This document shows, piece by piece, positions 18,233-28,044 of a DNA stretch of 64,000 nucleotides. The notes beneath the pieces are model-generated. The model was not told the DNA's origin and searched no databases. It saw only the letters and a list, made by a program, of their open reading frames with translations. The stretch spans positions 1-64,000 of the forward strand of contig DATMBG010000045.1 in the NCBI GenBank assembly GCA_035559535.1, read 5' to 3'. Both the position numbers and the translations under genes were made by a program. This DNA is from Candidatus Limnocylindrales bacterium. GTDB lineage: Bacteria; Moduliflexota; Moduliflexia; Moduliflexales; JAUQPW01. The stretch's first letter is position 1, and the number at the start of each line of letters is the position of its first letter.

Positions 18233-19908
18233 ACCGTCACCCTTCGGCTTCTGAAATTTACTTTACTTCTATCCTTGAGCAGGCCCCCCATGTACTCAGT
18301 TTGATGGATCGTGAACCCTTAAGTCCAACTGCCGGCTGTTGTGATCGTACCTATTGGGCCTGGAAGTTTGTAGACTTCCCGGGGGCTCGTTTCCAGGAAG
18401 CGTTATGCGTTTTAAGTTTTTTATATTCAACCCCTTTGGAAAATAACCCCTATTTTCATAATGCAAAACTGCTGAACTGGATCGGTCTGGGAATGCGTTT
18501 CTGGTCGGCCATTCAACATTCCGATGGAAGTTTCGATGAGGCCTACCCATTGGAACGTTCTTTAGCCGCTACGGCTTTTACAACTTTTTACCTGGGAGAA
18601 GCCCTTGAATTTACTAGAAATGATTTGCCGAAGGACCTTCAAGCCCAGCTACGACAGACCATGGTGCGGGCAGGTCAATGGTTGATCAAAAATGATGAAA
18701 CCCATGGTTTTCTCTCGAATCACCTTTCCGCTGCTGCTGCCGCTCTGTATCATGTTTACCGGATTACAGGGGAGGAGATCTTCGAACAACGGAGTCAATA
18801 CTTTATCGAAAAAATCCTGAGTCGACAGTCCCGGGAGGGTTGGTACGAAGAATATGGAGGGGCCGATCCAGGATACCAAACCCATGGGAGTTTCTACTTA
18901 GTGCGCCACTGGCAACTGAGCCAGAATAAAGATCTGGCAGAATCTCTAGGTCGTTCGATGACCTTCCTGGCCCATTTTGTGCATCCAGATGGGAGTCTGG
19001 GAGGGGAATATGCCAGTCGTAATACCCAGACTTATTACCCCGCTGCTTTTGAGATGTTTGCAGCCTACCATCCCATAGCCGCCTGGATAGCTGAGACCAT
19101 GCGACCTTCAGTAGTCAATGGGGCGGCAGTGAGCTTGAGAAGTGTGGATAGTTACAACTATTTTCCTTTTCTTAATAATTTCGTCTTTGCCTATCTGGCC
19201 TGTGTCGATAAGAATCGTATTCCCCTCCAGCCGGAAGAACCATCCCGTCAACCGGGGCTTGTCTGGTTCCCGGAGGCAGGAATCGCCCGTATTCGCCGGA
19301 AACGCTATGATGCCTATATCGGAATAGCCAAGGGAGGAGTCATAAAGGTTTTCGATCGTTTCCATAAAAAGCTGGTTTATAGCGATTGTGGGTATATCGG
19401 TCGACTCCATACCGGACAGCTTTTTTCTACCCAGTGCGAAGATCCTCACCGGATCTTTTCCGTCGAGCCGGACAAAATCGAGGTCAAAGGCATATTCTTC
19501 GAGATCTCCAGACCCACCATGGGACCTTTCAGGTTTGTGGCTTTCCGCCTGTTTACCTTATCTTTTGGGCGTTTGACCGGTTTAGGCCGATGGCTCAAGA
19601 GGTATTTGGTGAAGGCACTGATTTATCGCAAACGCCCACTAAAGATTCAGTTCAGACGGATCATAAAATTTGACGAAACCAGGGTGGATGTTTACGATGA
19701 AATTTCCGGACCGGATGGCGAGTATGTTGAGAATTTACAATGGGGAGAAGTATTTACCACCATCCATATGGGCTCGTCCCGCTACTTCATTAACCATGAA
19801 TTGGGGGAAGGGTCTGGATTGAACTCCGACAGGCTCCGGGAGATTAATCCAAAGCAAATTGGATCGGGTATAAAATTGCAACGCAGGATTAATTTCCCCG
19901 AGGATTAA
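18229..19908 (+). CDS. Heparinase-like alpha/alpha-toroid protein
   Basis: A 559-residue protein without signal peptide or membrane helix. Residues about 60-330 are helical-hairpin repeats of an alpha/alpha toroid with conserved aromatic and acidic stretches (HSDGSFDEAYPLERS, DETHGFLSNHLSAAA, GWYEEYGGADPGYQTH). The second half (about 340-559) looks beta-rich, as in heparinase II/III-like polysaccharide lyases. Similar proteins are regular neighbours of the bi-domain oxidoreductase in glycan loci, where cleavage or binding of the lipid-linked glycan is suspected. No experimental role is known to me. Confidence 0.72.
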   Translation: MNRHPSASEIYFTSILEQAPHVLSLMDREPLSPTAGCCDRTYWAWKFVDFPGARFQEALCVLSFLYSTPLENNPYFHNAKLLNWIGLGMRFWSAIQHSDGSFDEAYPLERSLAATAFTTFYLGEALEFTRNDLPKDLQAQLRQTMVRAGQWLIKNDETHGFLSNHLSAAAAALYHVYRITGEEIFEQRSQYFIEKILSRQSREGWYEEYGGADPGYQTHGSFYLVRHWQLSQNKDLAESLGRSMTFLAHFVHPDGSLGGEYASRNTQTYYPAAFEMFAAYHPIAAWIAETMRPSVVNGAAVSLRSVDSYNYFPFLNNFVFAYLACVDKNRIPLQPEEPSRQPGLVWFPEAGIARIRRKRYDAYIGIAKGGVIKVFDRFHKKLVYSDCGYIGRLHTGQLFSTQCEDPHRIFSVEPDKIEVKGIFFEISRPTMGPFRFVAFRLFTLSFGRLTGLGRWLKRYLVKALIYRKRPLKIQFRRIIKFDETRVDVYDEISGPDGEYVENLQWGEVFTTIHMGSSRYFINHELGEGSGLNSDRLREINPKQIGSGIKLQRRINFPED

Positions 19909-19990
19909 GTGTGGGAGTGTGGGAATGCGAGAGTATGGGAGTATGGGAGAGTATACCCCCATACTCCCATACCCCCACACTCCCATACTT
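19909..19990. repeat. Family C repeat (GGGAGTATGGGAGTATGGGAG ... CTCCCATACTCCCATAC)
   Basis: Runs of GGGAGTATG units followed by the complementary CCCATACTC units form a long imperfect hairpin that fills the gap between the toroid gene and asnB. The distal text CACACTCCCATACTTAA is shared with the copy at 50515-50608; a third, more diverged copy is at 32526-32631. Confidence 0.8.
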
Positions 19991-20025
19991 AAAAACACAC
20001 TCTCCTATAACGGATCAGGGACAAA

Positions 20026-21969
20026 ATGTGCGGACTTTGTGGGTATGTTGGAATTAAAGAAGAAGGTCTTTTGGAAAGTATGACGGAGGCTTTACGCCAC
20101 CGGGGACCTGACAGTGTGGGTTACTTTAAGGCCGATGGGGTAGGCTTGGGGCATCGTAGATTAAGTATCATCGATGTGGCGGGGGGGCATCAACCCATGG
20201 AGAATGAAGATGGGTCCCTGGTCCTGGTCTATAATGGGGAGATTTATAATTATCAACCTCTCCGTGAAGAATTGTTACGGCGAGGGCATATCTTTCGAAC
20301 GAAATCGGATTCTGAAGTCATTTTGCACCTTTATGAGGAATCAGGACCGGAATGCCTACAACGATTGAATGGAATCTTTGCCATTGCCATTTATGACAAG
20401 AAAAAACGGCAACTGTTTCTGGCCCGGGATCGATTCGGTGTAAAACCGCTCTATTACCTGCACCTACCGGGCCGCTGTTTTTTGTTTGCCTCTGAGTTCA
20501 AATCAATTCTGCGTTATAAGGGGTTTGAACCTACCCTGAATCCCCAGGCCATTCATGAATATCTGACCCTTCGTTATGTGCCGGGTCCTGGTGGAATGTT
20601 TACAGAACTCCGGAAACTTCCGGCTGCACATTATGCCATCGTTCAGAACGGACAGGTCACCTTAAAGCAGTACTGGCAACCCGAACTATTCGGGGGACCT
20701 TTCAAAGGTACAGAAGAAGAATATCTGGAAGGTTTTGCCGAGCATTTTGAACGAAGTGTTCGCATGCAGTTAATTTCAGAAGTCCCATTGGGGGTCTATT
20801 TAAGTGGAGGATTAGATTCCAGCGCAATTACAGCGGTAACGGCCCGGCTGGTTTCAAAACCGGTTCGTACATTTACCGTAGGCTTTAACTATGAGCATGA
20901 TGAGCTGGCTGAGGCGGCTGAAACCGCCAGACTTCTGGGATGCGAACACACCGAAATTGCCTGTCGGATCTCGGATATCGAATTACTCCCTAAGATTATT
21001 TATCATCTGGATGAACCCATTGGAGATCCCATCGTCATTCCCATGTATCAACTGGCGCGTGAAGCAAAAAGGCAGGTTACAGTTATCTTGGCCGGTGAAG
21101 GAGCCGATGAAATACTGGGGGGATATCTGTTCCATAAAGCACTCCTGGCCGGTCATCAAATGACCCGTATTATCCCAGGCCCTATCCGGCGTGCCCTTCT
21201 ACCCCCGGTCCTGTCCATGATCCCGGCTGGATTACTTAACTTAGCCTTCAGCTACCCGGCCAGTTTAGGCCGACGAGGTAAACTTAAGGTCCTGGATTTT
21301 CTTAACCTTTTAGAACCCTGGCAATTACCAGAAGCTTATAGCCATCTTATCTCCCTGTTTGATGCACGGGATACGGTGGAACTTTACACGGAAGATTTTA
21401 AAAAATCCATTCCTTTTTTTCCCAAGACTCCAGACAGAGCTAAACCCTTCTCTGAGAGAGATCTAGAGGTTTTGGACAGCCCGGCGCCTTATCTGAACCG
21501 TATTATCCACCTGCAGTTTTCCCACTGGTTGCCCGATGATATTCTTATGAAGCAGGATAAGATGTCTATGGCCCACGGTATCGAAGCCCGTGTTCCTTTT
21601 TTAGACCATGAATTGGTCGAGTATGTGCTCCGGTTACCTCCGTGGTTAAAAATTCGTTTGGGGAAATCCAAGTATATCTTGAGGCAATACGCCCGGCGAA
21701 TTTTACCGAAAAAAATCACATCTCGCCGGAAAATGCCCTTTTATGTCCCTATAGAGAAATATTTTTCCGAACCTAAATTCCAAGAGCTCATGTACGATAC
21801 TCTTTCCGAGAGGTCAATCCGTATCCGCGGCATCCTACGACCGGAAGCCGTTTCGAAACTTCGTCAAGCCATGCATCGCGGTGAATTCGTGTTTGTCAAA
21901 CAAGTATTTAGCCTTATCGTCCTGGAGCTCTGGTTCCGAATAGCTGTGGACCGTCAAGGTAGTACCTAA
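20026..21969 (+). CDS. asnB: Asparagine synthase (glutamine-hydrolysing)
   Basis: A 647-residue class II amidotransferase. The N-terminal nucleophile is C2 (MCGLCGYVG), the glutaminase domain has RHRGPDS and NGEIYNY, and the synthetase domain carries the PP-loop SGGLDSS at 260-266. This is normal AsnB length and order. In sugar clusters such proteins often amidate a uronic acid or another carboxyl group instead of aspartate, so the cluster-specific substrate is open. It is separated from neighbours by repeats on both sides. Confidence 0.92.
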   Translation: MCGLCGYVGIKEEGLLESMTEALRHRGPDSVGYFKADGVGLGHRRLSIIDVAGGHQPMENEDGSLVLVYNGEIYNYQPLREELLRRGHIFRTKSDSEVILHLYEESGPECLQRLNGIFAIAIYDKKKRQLFLARDRFGVKPLYYLHLPGRCFLFASEFKSILRYKGFEPTLNPQAIHEYLTLRYVPGPGGMFTELRKLPAAHYAIVQNGQVTLKQYWQPELFGGPFKGTEEEYLEGFAEHFERSVRMQLISEVPLGVYLSGGLDSSAITAVTARLVSKPVRTFTVGFNYEHDELAEAAETARLLGCEHTEIACRISDIELLPKIIYHLDEPIGDPIVIPMYQLAREAKRQVTVILAGEGADEILGGYLFHKALLAGHQMTRIIPGPIRRALLPPVLSMIPAGLLNLAFSYPASLGRRGKLKVLDFLNLLEPWQLPEAYSHLISLFDARDTVELYTEDFKKSIPFFPKTPDRAKPFSERDLEVLDSPAPYLNRIIHLQFSHWLPDDILMKQDKMSMAHGIEARVPFLDHELVEYVLRLPPWLKIRLGKSKYILRQYARRILPKKITSRRKMPFYVPIEKYFSEPKFQELMYDTLSERSIRIRGILRPEAVSKLRQAMHRGEFVFVKQVFSLIVLELWFRIAVDRQGST

Positions 21970-22149
21970 ACCCTTTAGAAAGGAGCTTAGAAGTCAGACC
22001 TGGGAATGCAAGCGCCTCACTTTAAGTTGGTGAGTAGTGAATAGCGAATAGCAAGTACCTCACTCCCCTTCCCTTTCTAAGGTAGGTTTTTTCTAACTTA
22101 CCCTTAAAAGGAGGGGAAAGAGGGTATAGGCGCCAGGATAAGGTAGAAA

Positions 22150-22176
22150 TACAGGCGCAATGCCTTGCGCCCCTAC
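22150..22176. repeat. Family B palindromic repeat (GGGCGCAATGCCTTGCGCCC)
   Basis: ACAGGCGCAATGCCTTGCGC plus CCCTAC: a 27-base palindromic unit, nearly identical to the one at 23344-23372 and related in form (GTAGGGGCG ... CGCCCCTAC) to 28007-28035, 29314-29341 and 53973-54005. Confidence 0.8.
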
Positions 22177-22203
22177 TTAACTGGGAGTGCAGGTGTTTCA
22201 CCT

Positions 22204-22250
22204 CTATCCCCCATCCCCCCCTTCCCCCGCGAGCGGGGGAAGGGGGATAG
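22204..22250. repeat. G/C-rich hairpin
   Basis: An inverted repeat CTATCCCC ... CCCCCGCGAGCGGGGG ... GGGGATAG between asnB and the GT2 gene. There is no T-run after it, so it is called a repeat and not a terminator. Confidence 0.65.
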
Positions 22251-22282
22251 GGCTTTCTGACTTCTGACTTCTGATTCTGGCT

Positions 22283-23260
22283 ATGGATATTTCGGTTATT
22301 TGCCCGTTTTACAATGAAGTAGAAATTATTGAGCAGGCTATCCAGCAACTCCTGGATCAACTCAAACTATTGGACGGAGAATGGGAGTTGATCCTTGTTA
22401 ATGATGGCTCCACGGACAATTCAGGTCAGATTGCCCAACAAATCGCCAAAGATTGCCCGAATTTGCGTGTACTGGGTTATCCTTATAACCGCGGTCGTGG
22501 TTATGCCTTGCGAACGGGAATTGCAGCAGCCCGGGGTAACATTATCATAACCACCGAAATAGACCTGTCCTGGGGTGAAACCATCATCCAGGATCTCATC
22601 GGAGCAATGCGGAAATGGCCGGATGCCGACATGATTGTGGCCAGCCCGAATTTACCAGGAGGCGGTTATAAGAATGTTCCTTTTAAACGGGTATGGCTCA
22701 GTCGGGTCGGTAATCGCATCATCCGAGCTTGTATGGCCAATGCCGCCACTATGAATACGGGTATGACCCGTGCCTATCGCCGGGAAGCAATCCAATCCCT
22801 GCCGCTCTATGAAGATGGTAAAGAATTCCATCTGGAAGTCATGTTGAAAGCAATTGCATTTGGGTTTAAAATTCGGGAGATACCGGCCATCCTGGAATGG
22901 AAGGAATATAAGTATCGGGGTCGGCGTATTGAGCGGAAGAGTTCCTCAAAAGTAAACAAACTGATCGTCTCCCATAGCCTGTTTAGTGTTCTCGCCAATC
23001 CTGTACGATATGTCTGGGCCATGAGTTTAATCTCTATGCTCTTGGGAATTATCTCCTTTATCGGTGCTGTGATTCTCTTCTATTTGAAGATGGTATCGGC
23101 CTATACAGCTCTGATGAGCTTCTCTCTTATGATTCTGGCCATTCTCTTATTCGTTCTGGGGGTTGTGGTCAAACAAGGCAATATGATTCAACGCGAACTC
23201 TGGATATTACAGCGTTACCAGCTCAGTCTCCTTCATGACCGGGATAAGGACCCTGTTTGA
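22283..23260 (+). CDS. GT2 glycosyltransferase, polyprenyl-phosphate sugar synthase type (DPM1/GtrB-like)
   Basis: A 325-residue protein: GT-A domain with ICPFYNE, VNDGSTDNS near residue 44 and an EIDLSWGE motif in the DXD position near 94, then two membrane helices in the last 85 residues. This layout fits enzymes that move a sugar from a nucleotide to polyprenyl phosphate. The gene precedes two large GT39-type enzymes that would use such carriers. The DXD aspartate pair is E-I-D here, a mild deviation. Confidence 0.85.
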   Translation: MDISVICPFYNEVEIIEQAIQQLLDQLKLLDGEWELILVNDGSTDNSGQIAQQIAKDCPNLRVLGYPYNRGRGYALRTGIAAARGNIIITTEIDLSWGETIIQDLIGAMRKWPDADMIVASPNLPGGGYKNVPFKRVWLSRVGNRIIRACMANAATMNTGMTRAYRREAIQSLPLYEDGKEFHLEVMLKAIAFGFKIREIPAILEWKEYKYRGRRIERKSSSKVNKLIVSHSLFSVLANPVRYVWAMSLISMLLGIISFIGAVILFYLKMVSAYTALMSFSLMILAILLFVLGVVVKQGNMIQRELWILQRYQLSLLHDRDKDPV

Positions 23261-23343
23261 GACGCGGAGTTCTGAGACACGGGGATACGGGGAATTCTGT
23301 CTCCGCGTCTCAGCTATAACCCTTCGTGGATAACCCAAATCAA

Positions 23344-23372
23344 TGTACGGGCGCAATGCCTTGCGCCCCTAC
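23344..23372. repeat. Family B palindromic repeat
   Basis: TGTACGGGCGCAATGCCTTG followed by CGCCCCTAC, in the 132-base gap before the GT39-glycosidase fusion gene. Its core is the same as in the copy at 22150-22176. Confidence 0.8.
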
Positions 23373-23392
23373 TACGTGTTTACCAACACCTT

Positions 23393-26362
23393 ATGGATCG
23401 TTATTTGCTTCTGATCGCCGTTTTGGCCTTGATACTCTATTTACCAGGTGTCTGGTGGGGCGCACCCCATGCCACGGGGCCGGATCGAGTACACTCCTGG
23501 GGGGTGGACGATGAAACACCTTTAGGTCCCCTTGCAGAGGTTCATAATATTATTCGGCCCAAGCCTGATCGTAACCTCGGCTATCCCCTGATGTACTCTT
23601 TCTTGGTTGTAATCGCCTACTCACCCTATCTCCTTTATCTAGGGCTGACAAATAAACTCACCACCCTTACGGCCGTATATCCTTATGGTTTGTCAGACCC
23701 CATAAGCACTTTGAAGATACTCAGTGGGATTGCCCATTTTGTTTCGATGTTAATGGGTGTCGGAACGGTTGTAGCAGCCTATGATATAGGTCGTACAGTA
23801 TGGGATCGGCGGGTAGGGGTTCTTGCCGCCTTATTCGCTATGACAGTATTTCCCATGTTTTACTATGCTCGCACCGGTAACGTGGACGTACCGACCTTGT
23901 TTTTCATTGCACTGGCTACGGCGGCCTTTACCCGATGCCTTATCTATGGCCTTACGGTTCGGCGAGCCATAAGCCTGGGTATTTTTGTTGGCTTTGCTCT
24001 GGGGACCAAAGAATCCGCAGCCGGAGCCTTTCTGGCAATGCCGCCGGTCCTGTTGCTTCTCCATGGACAAGACGCAAAGAAGTTAGGGGGAGGATGGTCC
24101 TGGGCTTTCTGGAAGGCGCCCCTTGCCGGACTCCTGGCAGCCGTTTTAGCTTTGGGTATTGGAAGTGGTCTTTTTGTAGATCCGGAACGATACTTTGCAC
24201 ATGTAAAGTATCTTAATAAACGTGTGGAAGACCTTTCCACGGGAGACCATCCGGTCGCTCTCACCTACCCTTATACCCTGGAAGGAAATCTCCAATACGC
24301 CAGGCAGATGGGTAAATACCTCGTCGATATCATGACACTACCCGGGCTTGTATTGGCTACTTTGAGCGTCTTATGGGTTCTAGGACGTGAGCCGAAGGCT
24401 GCCTTGCTGGCTTTACCGGCCTGTTCCTACCTGCTTTTTATGTTCCTGTCAGTACGATCGGCCCAGATGCGTTATTTACTACCTATGGGATTTTTACTGG
24501 CTTTTTTCCCGGCGCGAACGGTGGTACACACCTGGAATTCTTCATCGCCTGTGACCCGACTGATCTTTACGCTCTTTGCAGGAGGAATTCTCTTCACAGG
24601 ACTTCTACGAGGAATAGAATTGACCTATGAAATGATCTATGATTCCCGTTATGCGGCAGGAGCATGGTTAGAGTCACGTACAGAACCCGGCGATCTTATC
24701 CATTACTTTGGATCCTCTCAAAAGAATCCCCCCCTCAAACCCGGAGTTATCATGAAGGCGGCCATCGGCTACTATGGCATGGATGTACGACCCCGGGTTG
24801 ACGAAAAAGCCGTACAGGAGATCCTCCAGGAGTGGAAAGAAAAAAGACCCAAGTTCATTATCATAATGCCAGACCATACGAGTCCACCGGGAGTTCCTTA
24901 TAGTCATACCTGTCCTCCTCAAATTTACGAAGGCTTGCTCAACGGTACCCTGGGTTATCAACAGGTCGCTTATTTCCAGACCCCGCCTTTGTTCCCATGG
25001 CTCCACCGACCTCCCCTGGATTATCCCACAGTCAACCCACCCATCCGTATTTTTCTTCGGGAAGATACAGATCATACCATTAAGTTAAATCCAACCGTAA
25101 CCTACCAAACCATCACAGGTTGGGAAGTCACAACGATTAAATCGGGTTTCTTCATACCCCATAGTCCGATGCATAAATATAAAGACAGGATATATGATCT
25201 GGCTGTCAATGAATTGGGCATTAACCGCGTGCGCTTAGAGATAACCAGCGGGCTTGAAAATCCTGTAGATTATGGGGCCGAACACGTAGCCGGACGTATG
25301 TCTTATAAAGACTGGGCAAAGGTCCGTTATCAGGTCATAAATGATAACGAGGATCCCTTTGTCATTAACCCAAACGGATTTCATTTCACGGAATTAGATG
25401 CCCGGGTGGATAATATGGTGCTTCCTCTAAAACAGAGGTTAGAAGACAGGGGAGAAAAACTCTACATTAATCTTACCTATGTTGACTTCGGACCTTCCAA
25501 ATTTAAACATAAAGATTTTCCGGAAGAATATGCCGAATTTATCTTAGCAACCTTTTTGCATCTTCAGGATAAATACGGCTGGGTACCCGATGCCGTAGAA
25601 GTAACCCTGGAACCTGAAAACTCTCACTGGTCTGGAAAACAAATAGGTCAGGCCATGGTAGCGGCAGGTAATCGCCTTAAAGCTTATGGTTTCCATCCTA
25701 AATTCATTGCTCCCTCAAATACCAATATGGCAAAGGCCATTACCTGGTTCGATGAAATGATGCGCGTGCCTGGGGTCCGGGCTTATTTATCTGAGTTTTC
25801 CTATCATCGCTACGGTGGCGTGTCAGATACCAATCTTTATACCATCGCCGGCAGAGCAGAACAATATAAGATTAATACCGCCATGCTGGAACATATTGGA
25901 AGCGGATACGAGGATCTTCATAAAGATCTAAAAATAGGAAGAAATTCAGCCTGGGGCCAATATACCTTAGCGGGACCCGGCGAAGATGCCGGAGGCCGTT
26001 ATTTTTGGGTTGATACGAGCAATCCCGATCATCCCATTGTAAATCTGGGAAGCCGGGCCAGGTTCTTGCGCCAGTATTTTAAATATATTCGAAGCGGTGC
26101 CGTGAGAATACAGGCAACAACTTACAGCAACATCTTCGATCCCCTGGCTTTTATTAATACCGATGGTAAATATGTAGTAGTGGTTAAAGCCACCGCCGGA
26201 GGTTCTTTTTCTATTCAAGGGTTGCCCGCCGGTACTTATGGCATTAAGTATACCACTTTCAATCAGTATGATGTAGACTGGCCCGATACTACCATTACAG
26301 ATAATCAAACGGTTCAGGCAAGTATTCCTGAACCCGGGGTCATCACCGTATATGCCAAATAA
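23393..26362 (+). CDS. Fusion of GT39-type membrane glycosyltransferase with extracytoplasmic glycoside-hydrolase-like (clan GH-A, GH30/GH39-type) domain
   Basis: A 989-residue protein. Residues 1-430 hold about ten membrane segments with D39-D40-E41 in the first outer loop (WGVDDETP), as in PMT/ArnT enzymes; 430-560 is the soluble tail usual for that family. From about 565 a new domain begins with TYQTITGWEVT, which resembles the opening strand of GH30-type barrels. It continues with VEVTLEPEN, where E740 occupies the acid/base position (family form NEP), YLSEFSYHRYGG, and AMLEHIGSG, where E833 is a candidate nucleophile. The last 90 residues look like a beta sandwich. The barrel would face outside the membrane. 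Both glutamates are present, so hydrolase or transglycosidase activity is possible. The family assignment of the second domain is by motif only. Confidence 0.8.
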   Translation: MDRYLLLIAVLALILYLPGVWWGAPHATGPDRVHSWGVDDETPLGPLAEVHNIIRPKPDRNLGYPLMYSFLVVIAYSPYLLYLGLTNKLTTLTAVYPYGLSDPISTLKILSGIAHFVSMLMGVGTVVAAYDIGRTVWDRRVGVLAALFAMTVFPMFYYARTGNVDVPTLFFIALATAAFTRCLIYGLTVRRAISLGIFVGFALGTKESAAGAFLAMPPVLLLLHGQDAKKLGGGWSWAFWKAPLAGLLAAVLALGIGSGLFVDPERYFAHVKYLNKRVEDLSTGDHPVALTYPYTLEGNLQYARQMGKYLVDIMTLPGLVLATLSVLWVLGREPKAALLALPACSYLLFMFLSVRSAQMRYLLPMGFLLAFFPARTVVHTWNSSSPVTRLIFTLFAGGILFTGLLRGIELTYEMIYDSRYAAGAWLESRTEPGDLIHYFGSSQKNPPLKPGVIMKAAIGYYGMDVRPRVDEKAVQEILQEWKEKRPKFIIIMPDHTSPPGVPYSHTCPPQIYEGLLNGTLGYQQVAYFQTPPLFPWLHRPPLDYPTVNPPIRIFLREDTDHTIKLNPTVTYQTITGWEVTTIKSGFFIPHSPMHKYKDRIYDLAVNELGINRVRLEITSGLENPVDYGAEHVAGRMSYKDWAKVRYQVINDNEDPFVINPNGFHFTELDARVDNMVLPLKQRLEDRGEKLYINLTYVDFGPSKFKHKDFPEEYAEFILATFLHLQDKYGWVPDAVEVTLEPENSHWSGKQIGQAMVAAGNRLKAYGFHPKFIAPSNTNMAKAITWFDEMMRVPGVRAYLSEFSYHRYGGVSDTNLYTIAGRAEQYKINTAMLEHIGSGYEDLHKDLKIGRNSAWGQYTLAGPGEDAGGRYFWVDTSNPDHPIVNLGSRARFLRQYFKYIRSGAVRIQATTYSNIFDPLAFINTDGKYVVVVKATAGGSFSIQGLPAGTYGIKYTTFNQYDVDWPDTTITDNQTVQASIPEPGVITVYAK

Positions 26363-26452
26363 CGGGTCATCGTTCCCCCTCGCCATGGTGGGAGATTAGT
26401 CGAGAACCTGGTCTCAAGATGGTGAAGGAAAATAAACAAAATCCAACAAACT

Positions 26453-27925
26453 ATGAAAAGTAAACAACCGATCATGGCAAAGTCCGGTGTTATCGTAATT
26501 CTTCTCACGTTGATAGGTCTGACATTACGCTTCATAAACCTGAATCAGGGACTCTGGTATGATGAAATCATAGCTCTGGTCCGGTTTATCCGGTTACCTC
26601 TGCGAGATCTTCTAACCACGTATACTTCAGAAAATCAACACATGCTTTACTCGGTACTCGCCCATCTCTCCATTGTAGAGTTTGGTGAACATATCTGGTC
26701 TCTTCGCTTACCGGCAGTTGTTTTTGGGGTTGCCAGTATCCCGGCACTTTATCTTTTGGGAAAAACCATAACCAGCAGATGGGAAGCCTTACTGGCCACC
26801 GCCCTGATGACGGTTTCTTATCACCATGTCTGGTTTTCCCAAAATGCACGGGGATATACAGGACTTCTTTTCTGGACTCTCGTGGGTACTTATCTTTTCC
26901 TTCGAGGTTTGCAACAGAATCGGATCAACCTCTGGATCGGATATGGGATAGCCATGGCCTTGGGAATTTATACGCATCTCACCATGGTTTTTGTACTCCT
27001 GAGTCATGCCATTGTTTTCGTTTGGCAGCTTTACTCCGATAAGAATAAAGGGGAACTGGTAAAGACCGATTTGAAAATGCCCTTAATAGGATTTGGTTTA
27101 ACCGGACTCTTCACAGCACTCCTGTATGCACCGATTTTACCTCAAATGGTTGCCCATTTTGGAGGTGGTGGAACCATTCCATCTCAGTGGACAGAGGTTT
27201 TTTGGGCTATATCCGAAGCAATTCGTGGTTTAAAAGTTGGTTTTGCCAAAGGAGTTCTGGGGGTTTTAGGACTCTTAGTAGCCGGTTTTTTCTTTACTTG
27301 TGGGCTTTGGAGTTATGCAAAAGAGAATCGAAAGGTATTTGCCCTGCTGGTTCTTCCAGGGCTTCTGGGGGCTGTTCCGCTAACACTCCTGGAGCATAAC
27401 ATCTGGCCGCGATTCTTTTTTTACACTCTGGGCTTTATCCTTCTTATCGCCGTTCGTGGAGCCATGGTCGTGGGGAAATTAATCGCGGGACTACAGGTCG
27501 GTCAGAATAGTGAAATTTATGGCATGAAAATTGGATCAACCATCATTGGTCTTCTCATCGGGTTATCCCTAGCTTCATTACCCTTTGCCTATCAATATCC
27601 CAAACAGGATTATGAAGGAGCCATGAACTTTGTCGAGAAAGTAAGAAAGCCTTCGGATCTCGTGGTAACGGTGGGATTAGCCGCCGTTGTATATGAGGAG
27701 TATTATAAAAAAAATTGGGAAGTCATTACCACCGTCGAGCAGCTAAATCAAATTCGCGCACAGGCCCCGGAGACGTGGTTAATTTATGCCTTTCCCATCT
27801 TTGTAGAATCTCGATACCCCGAAGTTATGGCCGCCATTTTTAAAGATTTCACCCCGGTTAAAATATTTCCGGGTACCCTGGGAGGGGGGGAAATTTACGT
27901 TTGCAAATCCAATAAGGCTAGCTAA
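26453..27925 (+). CDS. GT39-type membrane glycosyltransferase
   Basis: A 490-residue polytopic protein with the classic PMT/ArnT first-loop motif LWYDE (D37-E38), about ten hydrophobic segments and a short soluble tail. Such enzymes attach sugars from polyprenyl phosphate to protein, lipid or glycan acceptors on the outer face of the membrane. The start at 26453 gives a short basic leader before helix 1; the in-frame ATG at 26474 is possible. It sits 90 bases after the fusion gene. Confidence 0.85.
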   Translation: MKSKQPIMAKSGVIVILLTLIGLTLRFINLNQGLWYDEIIALVRFIRLPLRDLLTTYTSENQHMLYSVLAHLSIVEFGEHIWSLRLPAVVFGVASIPALYLLGKTITSRWEALLATALMTVSYHHVWFSQNARGYTGLLFWTLVGTYLFLRGLQQNRINLWIGYGIAMALGIYTHLTMVFVLLSHAIVFVWQLYSDKNKGELVKTDLKMPLIGFGLTGLFTALLYAPILPQMVAHFGGGGTIPSQWTEVFWAISEAIRGLKVGFAKGVLGVLGLLVAGFFFTCGLWSYAKENRKVFALLVLPGLLGAVPLTLLEHNIWPRFFFYTLGFILLIAVRGAMVVGKLIAGLQVGQNSEIYGMKIGSTIIGLLIGLSLASLPFAYQYPKQDYEGAMNFVEKVRKPSDLVVTVGLAAVVYEEYYKKNWEVITTVEQLNQIRAQAPETWLIYAFPIFVESRYPEVMAAIFKDFTPVKIFPGTLGGGEIYVCKSNKAS

Positions 27926-28006
27926 AGTATTTTAAGTGTACTAAAGTGCCTGAAGTTAAAGAAACTTCCAAGGCTTTGGCTCATTCAGGCACTTTAATTT
28001 ACCTTT

Positions 28007-28035
28007 GTAGGGGCACGGCGGCGCCGTGCTCCTAC
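28007..28035. repeat. Family B palindromic repeat (GTAGGGGCACGGCGGCGCCGTGCTCCTAC)
   Basis: A 29-base palindrome of the family B form, ten bases upstream of the ATG at 28045. An in-frame GTG at 27946 would make translation pass through this repeat and give a composition unlike GT2 N-termini. This is the main reason for choosing the later start of the next gene. Confidence 0.8.
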
Positions 28036-28044
28036 TCCATAATT

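Larger units (their letters stand above)
21970..22282. other. Repeat-filled gap
   Basis: This 313-base stretch has no gene. It holds text starting CGCCAGGATAAGG near 22130 that matches the beginning of the family D repeats, a family B palindrome at 22150-22176, and a G/C hairpin at 22204-22250. An ACTGGGAGTGCAGGTG stretch just after the family B copy is complementary to sequence near 34010-34036. Confidence 0.65.

Noticed and set aside
19909-19990. Possible CRISPR or tandem array (GGGAGTATG units)
   Set aside because: Units are short and without unique spacers, and the second half is the complement of the first; it is a hairpin repeat, found again at two other places.
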